60,299 nt of DNA, taken from JAKAXG01 sp035702985. GTDB taxonomy: Bacteria > Actinomycetota > Acidimicrobiia > Acidimicrobiales > Palsa-688. The stretch covers positions 1 to 60,299 of the forward strand of contig DASSZD010000023.1 of NCBI GenBank assembly GCA_035702985.1, read 5' to 3'. Positions 15,596 to 23,790 of this stretch are shown here, piece by piece. The notes under the pieces are model-generated. The model had not been told where the DNA came from. It saw only the letters and a list, made by a program, of their open reading frames with translations, and made no database searches. Positions within the stretch are counted from its first letter, which is position 1; the number at the start of each line of letters is the position of its first letter. The translations under genes and the position numbers were made by a program.

Positions 15596-16192
15596 GTGCC
15601 GCACGAACCTCAGGCTCCGCCCCGGCGGCTGCAGCCTCTCGACCCGGGCGATCTCGACAACGAGCAGCGGGATCTCTACGAAGCCATCACCGGGGGGCCG
15701 AGGGCGACCGGACCGCGGTACTTCCCTTTGACCGACTCCCAGGGCCGCCTGCACGGTCCTTTCGATGCCATGCTCCGATCGCCGGTCGTCGGCGGAGCGC
15801 TCCAGGAGTTGGGGGCGGCTCTCCGGTACGGCAGCTGCCTCACCGCTCGGACCAGGGAGATCGTGATACTGGCCGTGGCGGCGGCCCACGACAGCGCCTT
15901 CGAACGCTTCGCCCACGAGGCGGTGGGGCGCGGCGCCGGCCTGTCGGACGAGGAACTCGGCGCCCTGCGGACCGGGGCCGCGCTGCCCGGCGCGGACCCG
16001 GTCGAGGCCGCCGCCCTGGAGGCCGCCCGCGAGCTTCTGCACGCAGGCGACCTCGGCGACGGCGTCTACGCGTCGGTGCTCGGGGCGCTCGGCGAGCGGG
16101 GGCTGTTCGAACTCACCGCCCTGGTCGGCTACTACAGCACTCTCGCCATGCAGCTGAGGGTGTTCCGGGTGCCGGTGCCCGACACGGCATAG
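15596..16192 (+). CDS. Carboxymuconolactone decarboxylase-family protein
   Basis: A 198-residue protein of the CMD/AhpD-like all-helical family. The recognisable core is GAALRYGSCLTARTREIVIL then AHDSAFERFAHEAVGRGAGL. The redox CxxC of AhpD is missing, so it is not a peroxidase reductase; such members are often lactone decarboxylases or uncharacterised. The GTG at 15596 is preceded at 6 nt by TACGCT, so translation is probably leaderless. Its TAG stop abuts the stop of the convergent FAH-family gene. It may be part of the neighbouring catabolic cluster. Confidence 0.8.
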   Translation: MPHEPQAPPRRLQPLDPGDLDNEQRDLYEAITGGPRATGPRYFPLTDSQGRLHGPFDAMLRSPVVGGALQELGAALRYGSCLTARTREIVILAVAAAHDSAFERFAHEAVGRGAGLSDEELGALRTGAALPGADPVEAAALEAARELLHAGDLGDGVYASVLGALGERGLFELTALVGYYSTLAMQLRVFRVPVPDTA

Positions 16193-17044
16193 TCACTGCG
16201 GGGCGACCACCGTGGTCTCCAGCTCCCCGATGCCCTCGATGCGGCTGACCAGCCGGTCGCCCGGCTGCAGGTAGCGCGGGGGATCCCTACGGTTGCCCAC
16301 CCCGGCCGGGGTGCCGGTGAAGATCAGGTCGCCCGGGAGGAGGGGGCACACCGACGACAGGCGGGCCACCAGCTGGGGAACGGACCAGATGAGCTCCGAA
16401 GTGCGGGCCTTCTGCACGACCTCGTCATTGACCCGGCACTCGATCGCAAGGTCGTCGCAGTCCGGGACATCCTCGGGATCGACCAGCCACGGGCCCGTCG
16501 GACCGAAGCCGGGGAACGATTTGCCGAGGCTCCACTGAGGCGCGGCGCCGGCCAGCTGCACGTCGCGAGCGGACAGATCCTGGCCGACGGTGATCCCGGC
16601 GACGTGCTGCCAGCCCCGCTCCTCCGGCACCTTGTCGGCGTGGCGACCGATGGCCACCACCAGCTCCACCTCCCAATCCAGCCTGGGGCTCACCGCCGTC
16701 ACCTCGCCCACCGGCCCGGCCAGGCAGGTCGGGAACTTGGTGAACACCTGGGGTAGGCCGCTGGTGTCGTAGCCGGCCTCGGCCGCGTGGTCCCGGTAGT
16801 TGAGTCCGATGGCGAACACCTGGCGGGGACCGGGCACGGGCGGCCCGAACTCGGCCGGCCCGGGCCGGGGCCCGGTCGGGCTGCGGTCCCGGGCCCACGC
16901 CCGGAAACGGTCCCAGTCCTCGAACACCGACAGGCCACCGGGCCCCCAACGGCCGCCACTGAGCTCAGCCACGTCGGCCGAGCCGGCATCCCAGACCAGC
17001 TTGACCCGGCCGTCGACGGTCCCCACACGGGGTGCGCCGGTCAT
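16193..17044 (-). CDS. FAH-family hydrolase (fumarylacetoacetase C-terminal type)
   Basis: A 283-residue member of the fumarylacetoacetate hydrolase fold. It has VFAIGLNYRDHAAEAG (catalytic His region), the metal ligands in WEVELVVAIG, the ITVGQDLSARDVQ segment and LPGDLIFTGTPAGVG. These enzymes use Mg/Mn to hydrolyse, hydrate or decarboxylate 2-oxo acids from aromatic or sugar breakdown. The ATG at 17044 overlaps the SDR stop as ATGA. A second FAH-family protein is encoded at 19592, so the cluster may process two intermediates of one pathway. Confidence 0.92.
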   Translation of the reverse strand: MTGAPRVGTVDGRVKLVWDAGSADVAELSGGRWGPGGLSVFEDWDRFRAWARDRSPTGPRPGPAEFGPPVPGPRQVFAIGLNYRDHAAEAGYDTSGLPQVFTKFPTCLAGPVGEVTAVSPRLDWEVELVVAIGRHADKVPEERGWQHVAGITVGQDLSARDVQLAGAAPQWSLGKSFPGFGPTGPWLVDPEDVPDCDDLAIECRVNDEVVQKARTSELIWSVPQLVARLSSVCPLLPGDLIFTGTPAGVGNRRDPPRYLQPGDRLVSRIEGIGELETTVVAPQ

Positions 17045-17835
17045 ACCAGCGTCCGGCCGCCGTCGACGTAGAGGACGTGGCCGGTCACGAATCTGGCCTG
17101 CGGTGAGGCCAGGAACAGCACCGGTCCGGTCACCTCGCTCGGCGTGCCCAGTCGACCGGCCGGCACCAGGCTCTCGAGCCGGGCCCGGTTCCCGTCGCGG
17201 TCGAGATGGTCGCGGGTCAGGTCGGTCTCGACGTATCCGGGAGCGACGGCGTTCACGGCCACCCCCTTGGCGGCCCACTCGGCGGCCATCACCCTCATCA
17301 TCTGGTTGATGGCCCCTTTGCTGGCCGCGTAGGGAGCGTGGTCCTTGTGGGCCAGCAATCCCGATACCGAGGAGAAGAACACGATCCGGCCCTGCCCCTG
17401 ATCGACCATCCTCCGGCCGGCCTCCTGGCCGAGCAACCAGGCCGTGCTGAGGTTGACCTCGATGGTCCGGGCCCACTCCGACACGCTGGTGGCGAGCACC
17501 GGCTTGCGGGTGTTGACCCCGACCGCGTGGACGCACACGTCGATGGCGCCCCATCGAGAGCAGATCCCATCCACGACGGCCGTGACCTGCTCCGGGTCGG
17601 TCAGGTCGGCTCCGGTGGCCACCGCCCGGTCCGGGTCCGCCCCGGCGAGCACCTGCCTCGCCCGGGCCGCGTCGGCGTCGACGAGATCGACCCGGGCCCC
17701 GGCGGCGAGGAAGGCGGCGGCACAGGCCGAACCCAGACCGCCGGCCCCGGCGACCAGCACCCGGGCCCCGGCCAGGCCCAACCAGTCGGCGGACCCGAAG
17801 TTCGTGCCGGGCGCGGAATCTCTCATCTGCTGCAT
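17041..17835 (-). CDS. SDR-family oxidoreductase
   Basis: A 264-residue classical SDR with cofactor motif GAGGLGSA, an Asp after beta-2 (DLVDADAARA, suggesting NAD), the segment HAVGVN where NAG is usual, catalytic Ser/Tyr/Lys (FFSSVSG ... APYAASKG) and the PGYVETDL region. The usual TGxxxGxG first glycine is shifted (VAGAGGLG), a tolerated variant. It lies 28 nt downstream of the IclR regulator gene and overlaps the FAH-family gene. It probably oxidises a hydroxy-acid or alcohol intermediate of the cluster. Confidence 0.9.
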   Translation of the reverse strand: MQQMRDSAPGTNFGSADWLGLAGARVLVAGAGGLGSACAAAFLAAGARVDLVDADAARARQVLAGADPDRAVATGADLTDPEQVTAVVDGICSRWGAIDVCVHAVGVNTRKPVLATSVSEWARTIEVNLSTAWLLGQEAGRRMVDQGQGRIVFFSSVSGLLAHKDHAPYAASKGAINQMMRVMAAEWAAKGVAVNAVAPGYVETDLTRDHLDRDGNRARLESLVPAGRLGTPSEVTGPVLFLASPQARFVTGHVLYVDGGRTLV

Positions 17836-17863
17836 ACCACTGTTCCTCTCGGATGTCGGACGT

Positions 17864-18667
17864 TCAGTTGCCGGGGCCGCCCATACGGCGCGAGATCTCG
17901 CGGCTGGCGGCCAGGAGCGGGGGGAGCAGACGGTCTACGAGCTGCCTGTTGGGGTACTCGGCGCTGGGCACCGCCACATTGATGGCGGCCGCCACGCCGC
18001 CGCCGGACTGCCTGATGGGAGCGGCGATCGAGCTCAACCCCGGTATGGCCTCGTCCCGCTGGACCAGGTACCCGTCCCGGCGGGCGGCGGCCAGCTGGGT
18101 CTGGAGGGCGTCCATGGTCCGAACGGCCCGGGGACCCCATGTGCCCTGGAAGCTGGCCCCGCTGATGTACCGGCCCAGTTCCTCCTCCGCCATGTGGGCC
18201 AGGATCACCTTCCCGATCGAGCTGAACACCGCCGGCACTGTGGAACCCACACGTATGTCGGCGGCCAGGATGGTGTTGCTGCGCTGGATGCGGGCCACGA
18301 AGAGCACCTGGTCGTGGTAGAGGACTCCGAGGTTGACCGTCTCGCCGGTGCTGGCGGCCAGCTCCCGCATGCTGGTCGACGAGGTCTGCACCACATCCAG
18401 GCCCTGCAGGGCGGCAAACCCCAGGGCCAGGACCCCCGTCCCGGGCCGGACCCGTCCGTCCACCGTGCGCTCCAGGTAGCCCTCCTGCTCCAGGGTGGCC
18501 ACCAACCGGAAGACCGTGGGCATGGGGATTCCGGACAGCGTGACCAGATCCTTGACCGACAGGGCCGGGCTCTCGGCACTGAAGTAGGAGAGCAGGCGCA
18601 GGCCCTTGGCCAGGGCTTCCACCCGGTAGGAGCGTGCCGGGCGGCCGTCACCGGAAGGTTCGGACAT
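17864..18667 (-). CDS. IclR-family transcriptional regulator
   Basis: A 267-residue IclR regulator. The N-terminal winged helix has a recognition helix in LVTLSGIPMPTVFRLVATLE, and the C-terminal GAF-like effector domain includes FSSIGKVILAHMAEEEL and IPGLSSIAAPIRQSGGGVAA. It probably senses an acid substrate and represses or activates the surrounding catabolic and transport genes. ATG 18667 is 7 nt downstream of TAACAT (18675-18680), suggesting a leaderless mRNA and its own promoter. The palindrome at 25723-25741 before the transporter operon is a candidate binding site; that link is inference. Confidence 0.92.
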   Translation of the reverse strand: MSEPSGDGRPARSYRVEALAKGLRLLSYFSAESPALSVKDLVTLSGIPMPTVFRLVATLEQEGYLERTVDGRVRPGTGVLALGFAALQGLDVVQTSSTSMRELAASTGETVNLGVLYHDQVLFVARIQRSNTILAADIRVGSTVPAVFSSIGKVILAHMAEEELGRYISGASFQGTWGPRAVRTMDALQTQLAAARRDGYLVQRDEAIPGLSSIAAPIRQSGGGVAAAINVAVPSAEYPNRQLVDRLLPPLLAASREISRRMGGPGN

Positions 18668-18711
18668 CGCGACGATGTTATGGGTGGGGCGTCCGGGGAC
18701 CACTGCTGCCC

Positions 18712-19530
18712 CTAGGCCCCGATCATGCTGTAGCCGCCGTCGCACATCACGAAGTTCCCGGTCATGTGGGAGGCGTCGTCGGTGGCCAGCCACAGGGCCG
18801 CGGCGGCCAGTTCCTCGGGGCCGGGCACCCGGCCCATCGGGGTCTGCGACAGCACCCGCTCGCGTCGGCCGTTGTTCCAGTCCTCGCGTCCCACCGTCGA
18901 CTCCGTCTCCATGAACCCGGGCCCGAAGGCGTTGACCCGCACCGTAGGTGCGAACGCCGCCGCGTAGGACTTGGTGAGGCCCAGCATGCCGTACTTGCCG
19001 GCGGCGTACTGGGGCGCCCGGGGGCTGCCTCTCACCACCACGGTGGAGCCGATGTTGACGATGCAGCCGCGGCCCCGGTCCAGCATCCGCAGCCCGTGCT
19101 CGTGCATCATCAACATGGTCCCCTTGATGTCGACGGCCAGGACCCGGTCGATCACCGCCTCGTCGATGTCCCGCCACGACATCTGATCGGTGGCGATGTC
19201 ACCCACGTTGTTGACCAGGACGTCCAGGCCGCCGGTCAGGCTCCACACCTGCTCGGCCATGGCTGTGATCTCGGCCCAGCTCCTGATGTCGGCCCGGACC
19301 ACGGCGGCCTGTCGTCCGTAGGCCTCCACACCTGCGGCGGTTCGGCGGGCACCCGCCTCGGACGAGTTGTAGTGGACCACCACGTTCGCGCCCTCTGCCG
19401 CGGCGCGAAGGGCGAGGGTGGCGCCGAAGCCGGTCCCGGCTCCGGTGACCATCACCCACTTGCCGGCGAAACGGGGGAACACCCTCTGGGGGAAGGTCGC
19501 CTGGCGCGGCGTCCCCTCGATGGCTGTCAT
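18712..19530 (-). CDS. SDR-family oxidoreductase
   Basis: A 272-residue SDR with TGAGTGFGATLAL cofactor motif, NNVGD replacing NNAG, a STVVVRG ... PQYAAGKYG catalytic set and the C-terminal MTGNFVMCDGGYSM that typically closes these proteins. I chose ATG 19530 (MTAIEG) with AGAGGA about 11 nt upstream; a longer frame would extend into a Ser/Glu-rich tract made by an 18-bp duplication and is unlikely to be translated. It lies downstream of the FAH-family gene in the catabolic cluster. The substrate is unknown. Confidence 0.88.
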   Translation of the reverse strand: MTAIEGTPRQATFPQRVFPRFAGKWVMVTGAGTGFGATLALRAAAEGANVVVHYNSSEAGARRTAAGVEAYGRQAAVVRADIRSWAEITAMAEQVWSLTGGLDVLVNNVGDIATDQMSWRDIDEAVIDRVLAVDIKGTMLMMHEHGLRMLDRGRGCIVNIGSTVVVRGSPRAPQYAAGKYGMLGLTKSYAAAFAPTVRVNAFGPGFMETESTVGREDWNNGRRERVLSQTPMGRVPGPEELAAAALWLATDDASHMTGNFVMCDGGYSMIGA

Positions 19531-19546
19531 TCGGTCGGATTTCCTC

Positions 19547-19582
19547 TCTTCTGATGACGGCTGCTCTTCTGATGACGGCTGC
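19547..19582. repeat. Perfect 18-bp tandem duplication
   Basis: TCTTCTGATGACGGCTGC occurs twice in direct succession at 19547-19564 and 19565-19582, between the SDR start and the FAH-family stop. It separates two genes of one transcript and shifts the distance to the SDR ribosome-binding site by 18 nt. Confidence 0.95.
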
Positions 19583-19591
19583 GGTTCGGGT

Positions 19592-20464
19592 TCAGAGCCA
19601 GTCGTCGCCGGTCGGGGCGGGGGTGTCATGAGCGTCCTCCCAGGCCACGATCGGGTTGCGCAGGACCCCTAGCTTCTCTATCCGGGCCTCCACCACGTCT
19701 CCCGGCTTCAGGTAGTTGGCGAAGGGGTCGTCGGTGCTGGCCGCCACCCCGGCGATGGTGCCGGTGGTCAGCAGGTCGCCGGCCGAGTACACCTGGGGCG
19801 AGTGGTAGGCGACCAGTTGCGGGATGGAGACGGACATGCGGCCGGTATTGGACTTCTGGCGCACCTGGCCGTTGACCCGCAGTTCCATGTCCAGCGTGTG
19901 AGGGTCTCCCACTTCATCGGCCGTCACCACATAGGGGCCGAGCGGACAGAACGTGTCGATGGCCTTCGAGAAGGAGAACACCCCCGCCTTCATCTCCCGC
20001 CGCTGGATATCGCGGGCCGTTATGTCATTGAAGATGACGTACCCGCCGATGTGCTCCAGCGCCTGCTCGGCGGAGAAGAACCTGCCGGGCTTGCCGATCA
20101 CGATGGCCATCTCGAGCTCGTAGTCGAGCTCCTCGGTCAGCTTGCCGGGATAGACGATGGGGTCGTCGGGGCCGATTATGGCGTCGACGTTCTGGAAGAA
20201 CACGATGCCCTTGTTGACCGGATGGGACCAGTTGACCCGGGCCAGGTCCTCGTGGTGCTCCCGGAAGTTCCCGGCGGTGTGGAAGAACTTCTTCGGGACG
20301 ATGGGGGCTCGCAGACGGGCCGAGGCGAGGGGGACCACCTCGCCGGTTTCGGGCACCGCGCCGCCCCTCTCGAAGTAGGCCCGCACCGATGGGCAGTCGA
20401 GTTCGACGATCTGGTCGTCGGCCAGCCGACCGACACGGCCGGCGTCGAATGTCACGAGTTTCAT
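19592..20464 (-). CDS. FAH-family hydrolase/2-keto hydratase
   Basis: A 290-residue fumarylacetoacetase-fold enzyme. Key segments are FHTAGNFREHHEDLAR (catalytic His), the metal-binding EELDYELEMAIVIGKPGR, YVIFNDITARDIQRREM, and DLLTTGTIAGVAASTDDP. It is the more canonical of the two FAH-family proteins here, with a complete acidic metal site. ATG 20464 has AAGGAA about 10 nt upstream. It directly follows the ThDP decarboxylase gene (35-nt gap), so it probably acts on the same pathway of 2-oxo acids. Confidence 0.92.
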   Translation of the reverse strand: MKLVTFDAGRVGRLADDQIVELDCPSVRAYFERGGAVPETGEVVPLASARLRAPIVPKKFFHTAGNFREHHEDLARVNWSHPVNKGIVFFQNVDAIIGPDDPIVYPGKLTEELDYELEMAIVIGKPGRFFSAEQALEHIGGYVIFNDITARDIQRREMKAGVFSFSKAIDTFCPLGPYVVTADEVGDPHTLDMELRVNGQVRQKSNTGRMSVSIPQLVAYHSPQVYSAGDLLTTGTIAGVAASTDDPFANYLKPGDVVEARIEKLGVLRNPIVAWEDAHDTPAPTGDDWL

Positions 20465-20499
20465 GCCTGGGGGATTCCTTTCATCGATGGCACAGTTGC

Positions 20500-22173
20500 T
20501 CAGGGCGCGAAGTAGGCCTCGTCGGCGACGTCGACCTCGACCACCAACGGGGAGTCGGCGGCCCGCAGATCCGGGAGGGTCTCGTCCAGCACGGCGCTCA
20601 GCTCGGCTTCGGTGCCCACCCGCCGGGCCGGGCAGCCGAGGCCTTCGGCCAGGGTGGCGACACTGATCTCCGGAAAGGGCGGCCACGGGCCCGGGTGGCC
20701 GGCCCGCTCGGCCAGCCGGTCCATGACGGCGTAGCGCCCGTTGGCCAGCACCATGAACAGCGCCCCCACCCGGTAACGGGCGGCGGTCCACAACGCTTGT
20801 ATCCCGTACAGAGACGAACCGTCTCCTACCAGGGCGATCACCGGACGATCGGGGCAGCCCATGCGCAGGCCCACGGCGGCCGGGAGCCCGAACCCGAGAC
20901 CACCCATGGCGGCACTGACGAATCCGAGCGGGTGACGGGCCGGCAGGAAGCGATGCAGGTCCGGGCGGCTGGACGGGCTCTCCTCGACCACGATGGTGTC
21001 GGCGGGCACCCGGGCCGCCAGGGCGGCGAACAGTTGACGGGGCCGCAGCCCGCCGCCCCCCCGGCCGGGGCGGTCGGACGGCTCCGGCCCCGGCCAGGAC
21101 GCCGGAGCGGCCGGAGAGACAGAGGAGGCCAGAGGGACAGGGGAGGCCGGAGAGACAGAAGAGGCCGGAGCGGGCGACCCGTGGGCACGCCCCTTCACGG
21201 CACCGGCGAGAGCCCCGCAGATCCCCGCAATAGGGCCGATGACGGCCAGTTCGGCGGGGCTGTGGTGAGCCAGTTCGGCGTCGTCCACCACCATCGCCAC
21301 GCGGGTTCCCTCGGCCACCAGCGGTCCCGGCTCGTAGGGGTACTGCCGGAATGCCGGCGCACCGATGACCAGAACCAGGTCGTGACCGGCCAACGTATGG
21401 CGCAGCCGTTCCCGACCGGCCGGCAGGTGCCCGGCGAAGAGACGGTGGTCCTGGGGGAACCCGGCCCGGGCGCCGAACGGCTCCTGCCACACCGGCGCGG
21501 CCAACCGCTCGGCCAGGGCGACGGTGGCGGCCCAGTTGGCCGCTCCGTCGGCGTCCGCCCCGACCACGACGACCGGCGAGCCGGCCCCGTCGATGGCCTC
21601 GACCAGGGGTGCGAGCGAATGGGGGTCCGCGGCCACCGCCGAGATCTCCGTGCGGGCGGAGGCGGCCCCGTCGGGATCGGATTCGGCGTCCCAGTCGTCC
21701 ATCGGCACCACCACCACCGCCGGACCCCGGCGGGTGCGGGCCTCGTGCCAGGCCCGCTCCATCGTGCCGGGGACATCCTGGGCCCGGGCCGGCTGCGCCG
21801 CCCACACCGGGTACGAGCCGGCCAGCCCGTCCAGGTCTCCGGCGAGGAACGGCCGGGAGGCCAGATGCCGGCGATCCTGCTGGCCCACGACCACCACCAG
21901 CGGGGCCCGGTTGACCCGGGCGGTGGCGATGGCTCCGACGGCGTTGCCGAACCCGGCGGTGGTGTGGAGCAGCACGAGGGCCGGACGGTCCGTGGCCAGG
22001 GCATAGCCGGTGGCGGCGCCCACCACCGACCCCTCGTGGAGGCCGAGAACGAACCGTATCCGCTCGTCGGGGCGGCACAGCAGGGGGATCTCGGTGGAGC
22101 CGGGGTTGGCGAACAGGGTCGTCAGGCCCAGCCGGTCCCACACCGCGGATGTGGCGTCGGCGACGGTGCTCAG
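20500..22173 (-). CDS. ThDP-dependent benzoylformate-decarboxylase-like enzyme
   Basis: A 557-residue ThDP enzyme in three domains. The N-terminal domain has FANPGSTEIPLL and the activating Glu in GLHEGSVVGAATGYAL. The middle domain spans ~190-325, and the C-terminal ThDP site is VGDGSSLYG ... LANGRY. The overall pattern matches benzoylformate or other aromatic 2-oxo acid decarboxylases. The family's N-terminus aligns with a CTG at 22173, whose CTGA overlaps the upstream stop, with GGAGGGG 8 nt before it; no ATG/GTG/TTG in frame fits. The linker at ~340-360 comes from an 18-bp minisatellite. A GTG at 22143 is the fallback start. Confidence 0.88.
   Translation of the reverse strand: MSTVADATSAVWDRLGLTTLFANPGSTEIPLLCRPDERIRFVLGLHEGSVVGAATGYALATDRPALVLLHTTAGFGNAVGAIATARVNRAPLVVVVGQQDRRHLASRPFLAGDLDGLAGSYPVWAAQPARAQDVPGTMERAWHEARTRRGPAVVVVPMDDWDAESDPDGAASARTEISAVAADPHSLAPLVEAIDGAGSPVVVVGADADGAANWAATVALAERLAAPVWQEPFGARAGFPQDHRLFAGHLPAGRERLRHTLAGHDLVLVIGAPAFRQYPYEPGPLVAEGTRVAMVVDDAELAHHSPAELAVIGPIAGICGALAGAVKGRAHGSPAPASSVSPASPVPLASSVSPAAPASWPGPEPSDRPGRGGGGLRPRQLFAALAARVPADTIVVEESPSSRPDLHRFLPARHPLGFVSAAMGGLGFGLPAAVGLRMGCPDRPVIALVGDGSSLYGIQALWTAARYRVGALFMVLANGRYAVMDRLAERAGHPGPWPPFPEISVATLAEGLGCPARRVGTEAELSAVLDETLPDLRAADSPLVVEVDVADEAYFAP
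21109..21173. repeat. 18-bp tandem repeat encoding the decarboxylase interdomain linker
   Basis: Units at 21109-21126, 21127-21144 and 21145-21162, plus a partial fourth, share GGCCGGAGAGACAGAGGA-like sequence. Read on the minus strand they encode a six-residue Ser/Pro/Ala/Val repeat between the middle and C-terminal domains. Linker length is therefore set by repeat number. Confidence 0.85.
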
Positions 22174-22994
22174 CGGAGGGACCCCTCCCTCATCGGAGCC
22201 GCCGGATCCAGGCCGACGGCCACCCGGCCGGCTTCCTCCACCCGCTCCAGCACCTGCGCCTCCAGCTCGACGAATCGGGCCAGGCGGCGGGTCTGGGTCT
22301 GGGTCCGGGGCCGGGGCAGGTCGACGGTGATCTCGGCCAGCACCCGGGACGGCCGGGCCGACAGGACCAGCACCCGGTCGCTCAGGTAGACGGCCTCGCC
22401 CACGTCGTGGGTGACGAGCAGGGAGGCGAACGACGACCGTTCCCACAGGTCGGCCACCACGTCCTCCAGGTGGCCTCTGGTGAGGGCGTCCACCGACGCG
22501 AACGGCTCGTCCATCATCAGCACCTGCGGGTCGGACACGAGTGCCCGGGCCAGGGCGGCGCGCTGCTGCATCCCGCCCGACAGCTCCCACGGGTAGCGAG
22601 AGGCGAAACCGTCCAGGCCCACCTTGTGCAGGGCCTCCCGGACGTGCTCCTCTCTCTGAGCCGGGGGGAGCCGGCGGGCCCCCATGGCCACGTTCCGGCC
22701 GATGGACAGCCAGGGGAACAGGCTCTTGTTGTACTCCTGGAACACCACCGATATCCCCGGGGCCACCCCGGACAGCTGCCGCCCGGCGAAGGAGATCTGA
22801 CCGGATGTGGGAGCCCGCAATCCCGACGCGGCCCGCAGCAGCGTGGTCTTGCCGCTGCCCGACGGCCCGACGATGCTGACGAACTCCCCCGGGGCCAGGT
22901 CCAGGCTCACGTTTGCGGTCACCTCAGTGACCGAACCGTCGCGCCCGGTCAGCGTTACACCCAGGTTCCGGATCGACAGGACCGGGTCAGCCAT
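22170..22994 (-). CDS. ABC transporter ATPase, nitrate/taurine (TauB/SsuB) type
   Basis: A 274-residue ABC ATPase with Walker A GPSGSGKTTLL, Q-loop VVFQEYNKSLFPWL, signature LSGGMQQRAALARAL, Walker B VLMMDEPFASVDAL and the switch His in LLVTHDVGEAV. The NKSLFPW Q-loop and overall length place it with the NitT/TauT family that imports small anions such as sulfonates, nitrate, aromatic acids or thiamine precursors. It overlaps the permease gene by 8 bp and the decarboxylase gene by 4 bp, so uptake and decarboxylation are coupled. Confidence 0.94.
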   Translation of the reverse strand: MADPVLSIRNLGVTLTGRDGSVTEVTANVSLDLAPGEFVSIVGPSGSGKTTLLRAASGLRAPTSGQISFAGRQLSGVAPGISVVFQEYNKSLFPWLSIGRNVAMGARRLPPAQREEHVREALHKVGLDGFASRYPWELSGGMQQRAALARALVSDPQVLMMDEPFASVDALTRGHLEDVVADLWERSSFASLLVTHDVGEAVYLSDRVLVLSARPSRVLAEITVDLPRPRTQTQTRRLARFVELEAQVLERVEEAGRVAVGLDPAAPMREGSLR

Positions 22995-23790
22995 TCACAT
23001 CACCTCCGACTGTGCCCCGCTGCCAGGCCAGCAGACGGCGCTCGGTTAACAGGAAGATCGAGTCGAACACCCAGCCCAGCAGGCAGAGGATCACCACGCC
23101 GGCCCAGCTGGCGGTGATCTGGAACGACTGCTGGGCGCTCGAGATGAAGTAGCCGATCCCCGATCCGCCGCCCAGGATCTCGGCCACCACCATCACGGCC
23201 AGCGAAACGCTGATCGCCACCCGCAGCCCGGCGAAGATCTGCGGGCTCACGGCCGGGAGCACCAGCCGCCACAGGAAGGTCCGTCCCCTCATCCCCAGCA
23301 CCCGGGCGGTGTCCACCAGCGTGGGCTCCAGGCCGGCCGTGGCGTTGGCGGTGTTGATCAGCACCGGCCACACCGCCGCCGTCACTATCACTGCCACCAC
23401 CATCCGACCGCCCAGGCCGAAGACCACCAGGGCGACCGGCACGAGGAGCGGCGTGGGTAGAGAGCGGCCGAAATCGAAGACCGCCGAGGTCCACTCCCTC
23501 GCCGCCCGGTAGTAACCGGTGATCATTCCCACCACGATCCCGATCACCGCGCTGATGGCGAACCCGGCGAGGGTGCGGAGTATGGAAGGGATCAGGTCCT
23601 GGTGGAGTACCGGCCCGTCGAGCAGATCCCACGACTTGGCGGCGGCCGACGTGAAGGTAGGAAAAATGGAGCTGTGCATCAGGGCCGACACGAGCTGCCA
23701 GATGGCCGCGGCGGCTGCGGCGCCCAGCCACCCGAGCCCCCAGTAGCCGACGCGCCGCGCCCGGGGCCCGCTCAGCGCCGGGGCCGTCAT
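22987..23790 (-). CDS. ABC transporter permease (TauC/SsuC type)
   Basis: A 267-residue inner-membrane permease with six predicted segments and the cytoplasmic EAA-like loop VDTARVLGMRGRTFLWRLVLP that docks on the ATPase. The end AGVVILCLLGWVFDSIFLL resembles other TauC/SsuC proteins. ATG 23790 overlaps the stop of the second permease (ATGA). The pair of different permeases implies a heterodimeric channel, which is less common than a homodimer in this family. Confidence 0.92.
   Translation of the reverse strand: MTAPALSGPRARRVGYWGLGWLGAAAAAAIWQLVSALMHSSIFPTFTSAAAKSWDLLDGPVLHQDLIPSILRTLAGFAISAVIGIVVGMITGYYRAAREWTSAVFDFGRSLPTPLLVPVALVVFGLGGRMVVAVIVTAAVWPVLINTANATAGLEPTLVDTARVLGMRGRTFLWRLVLPAVSPQIFAGLRVAISVSLAVMVVAEILGGGSGIGYFISSAQQSFQITASWAGVVILCLLGWVFDSIFLLTERRLLAWQRGTVGGDVNG

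Noticed and set aside
17041..17835. SDR lacking the standard TGxxxGxG considered a pseudogene
   Set aside because: The GAGGLG variant, catalytic Ser/Tyr/Lys and full length are intact, and codon use matches its neighbours.
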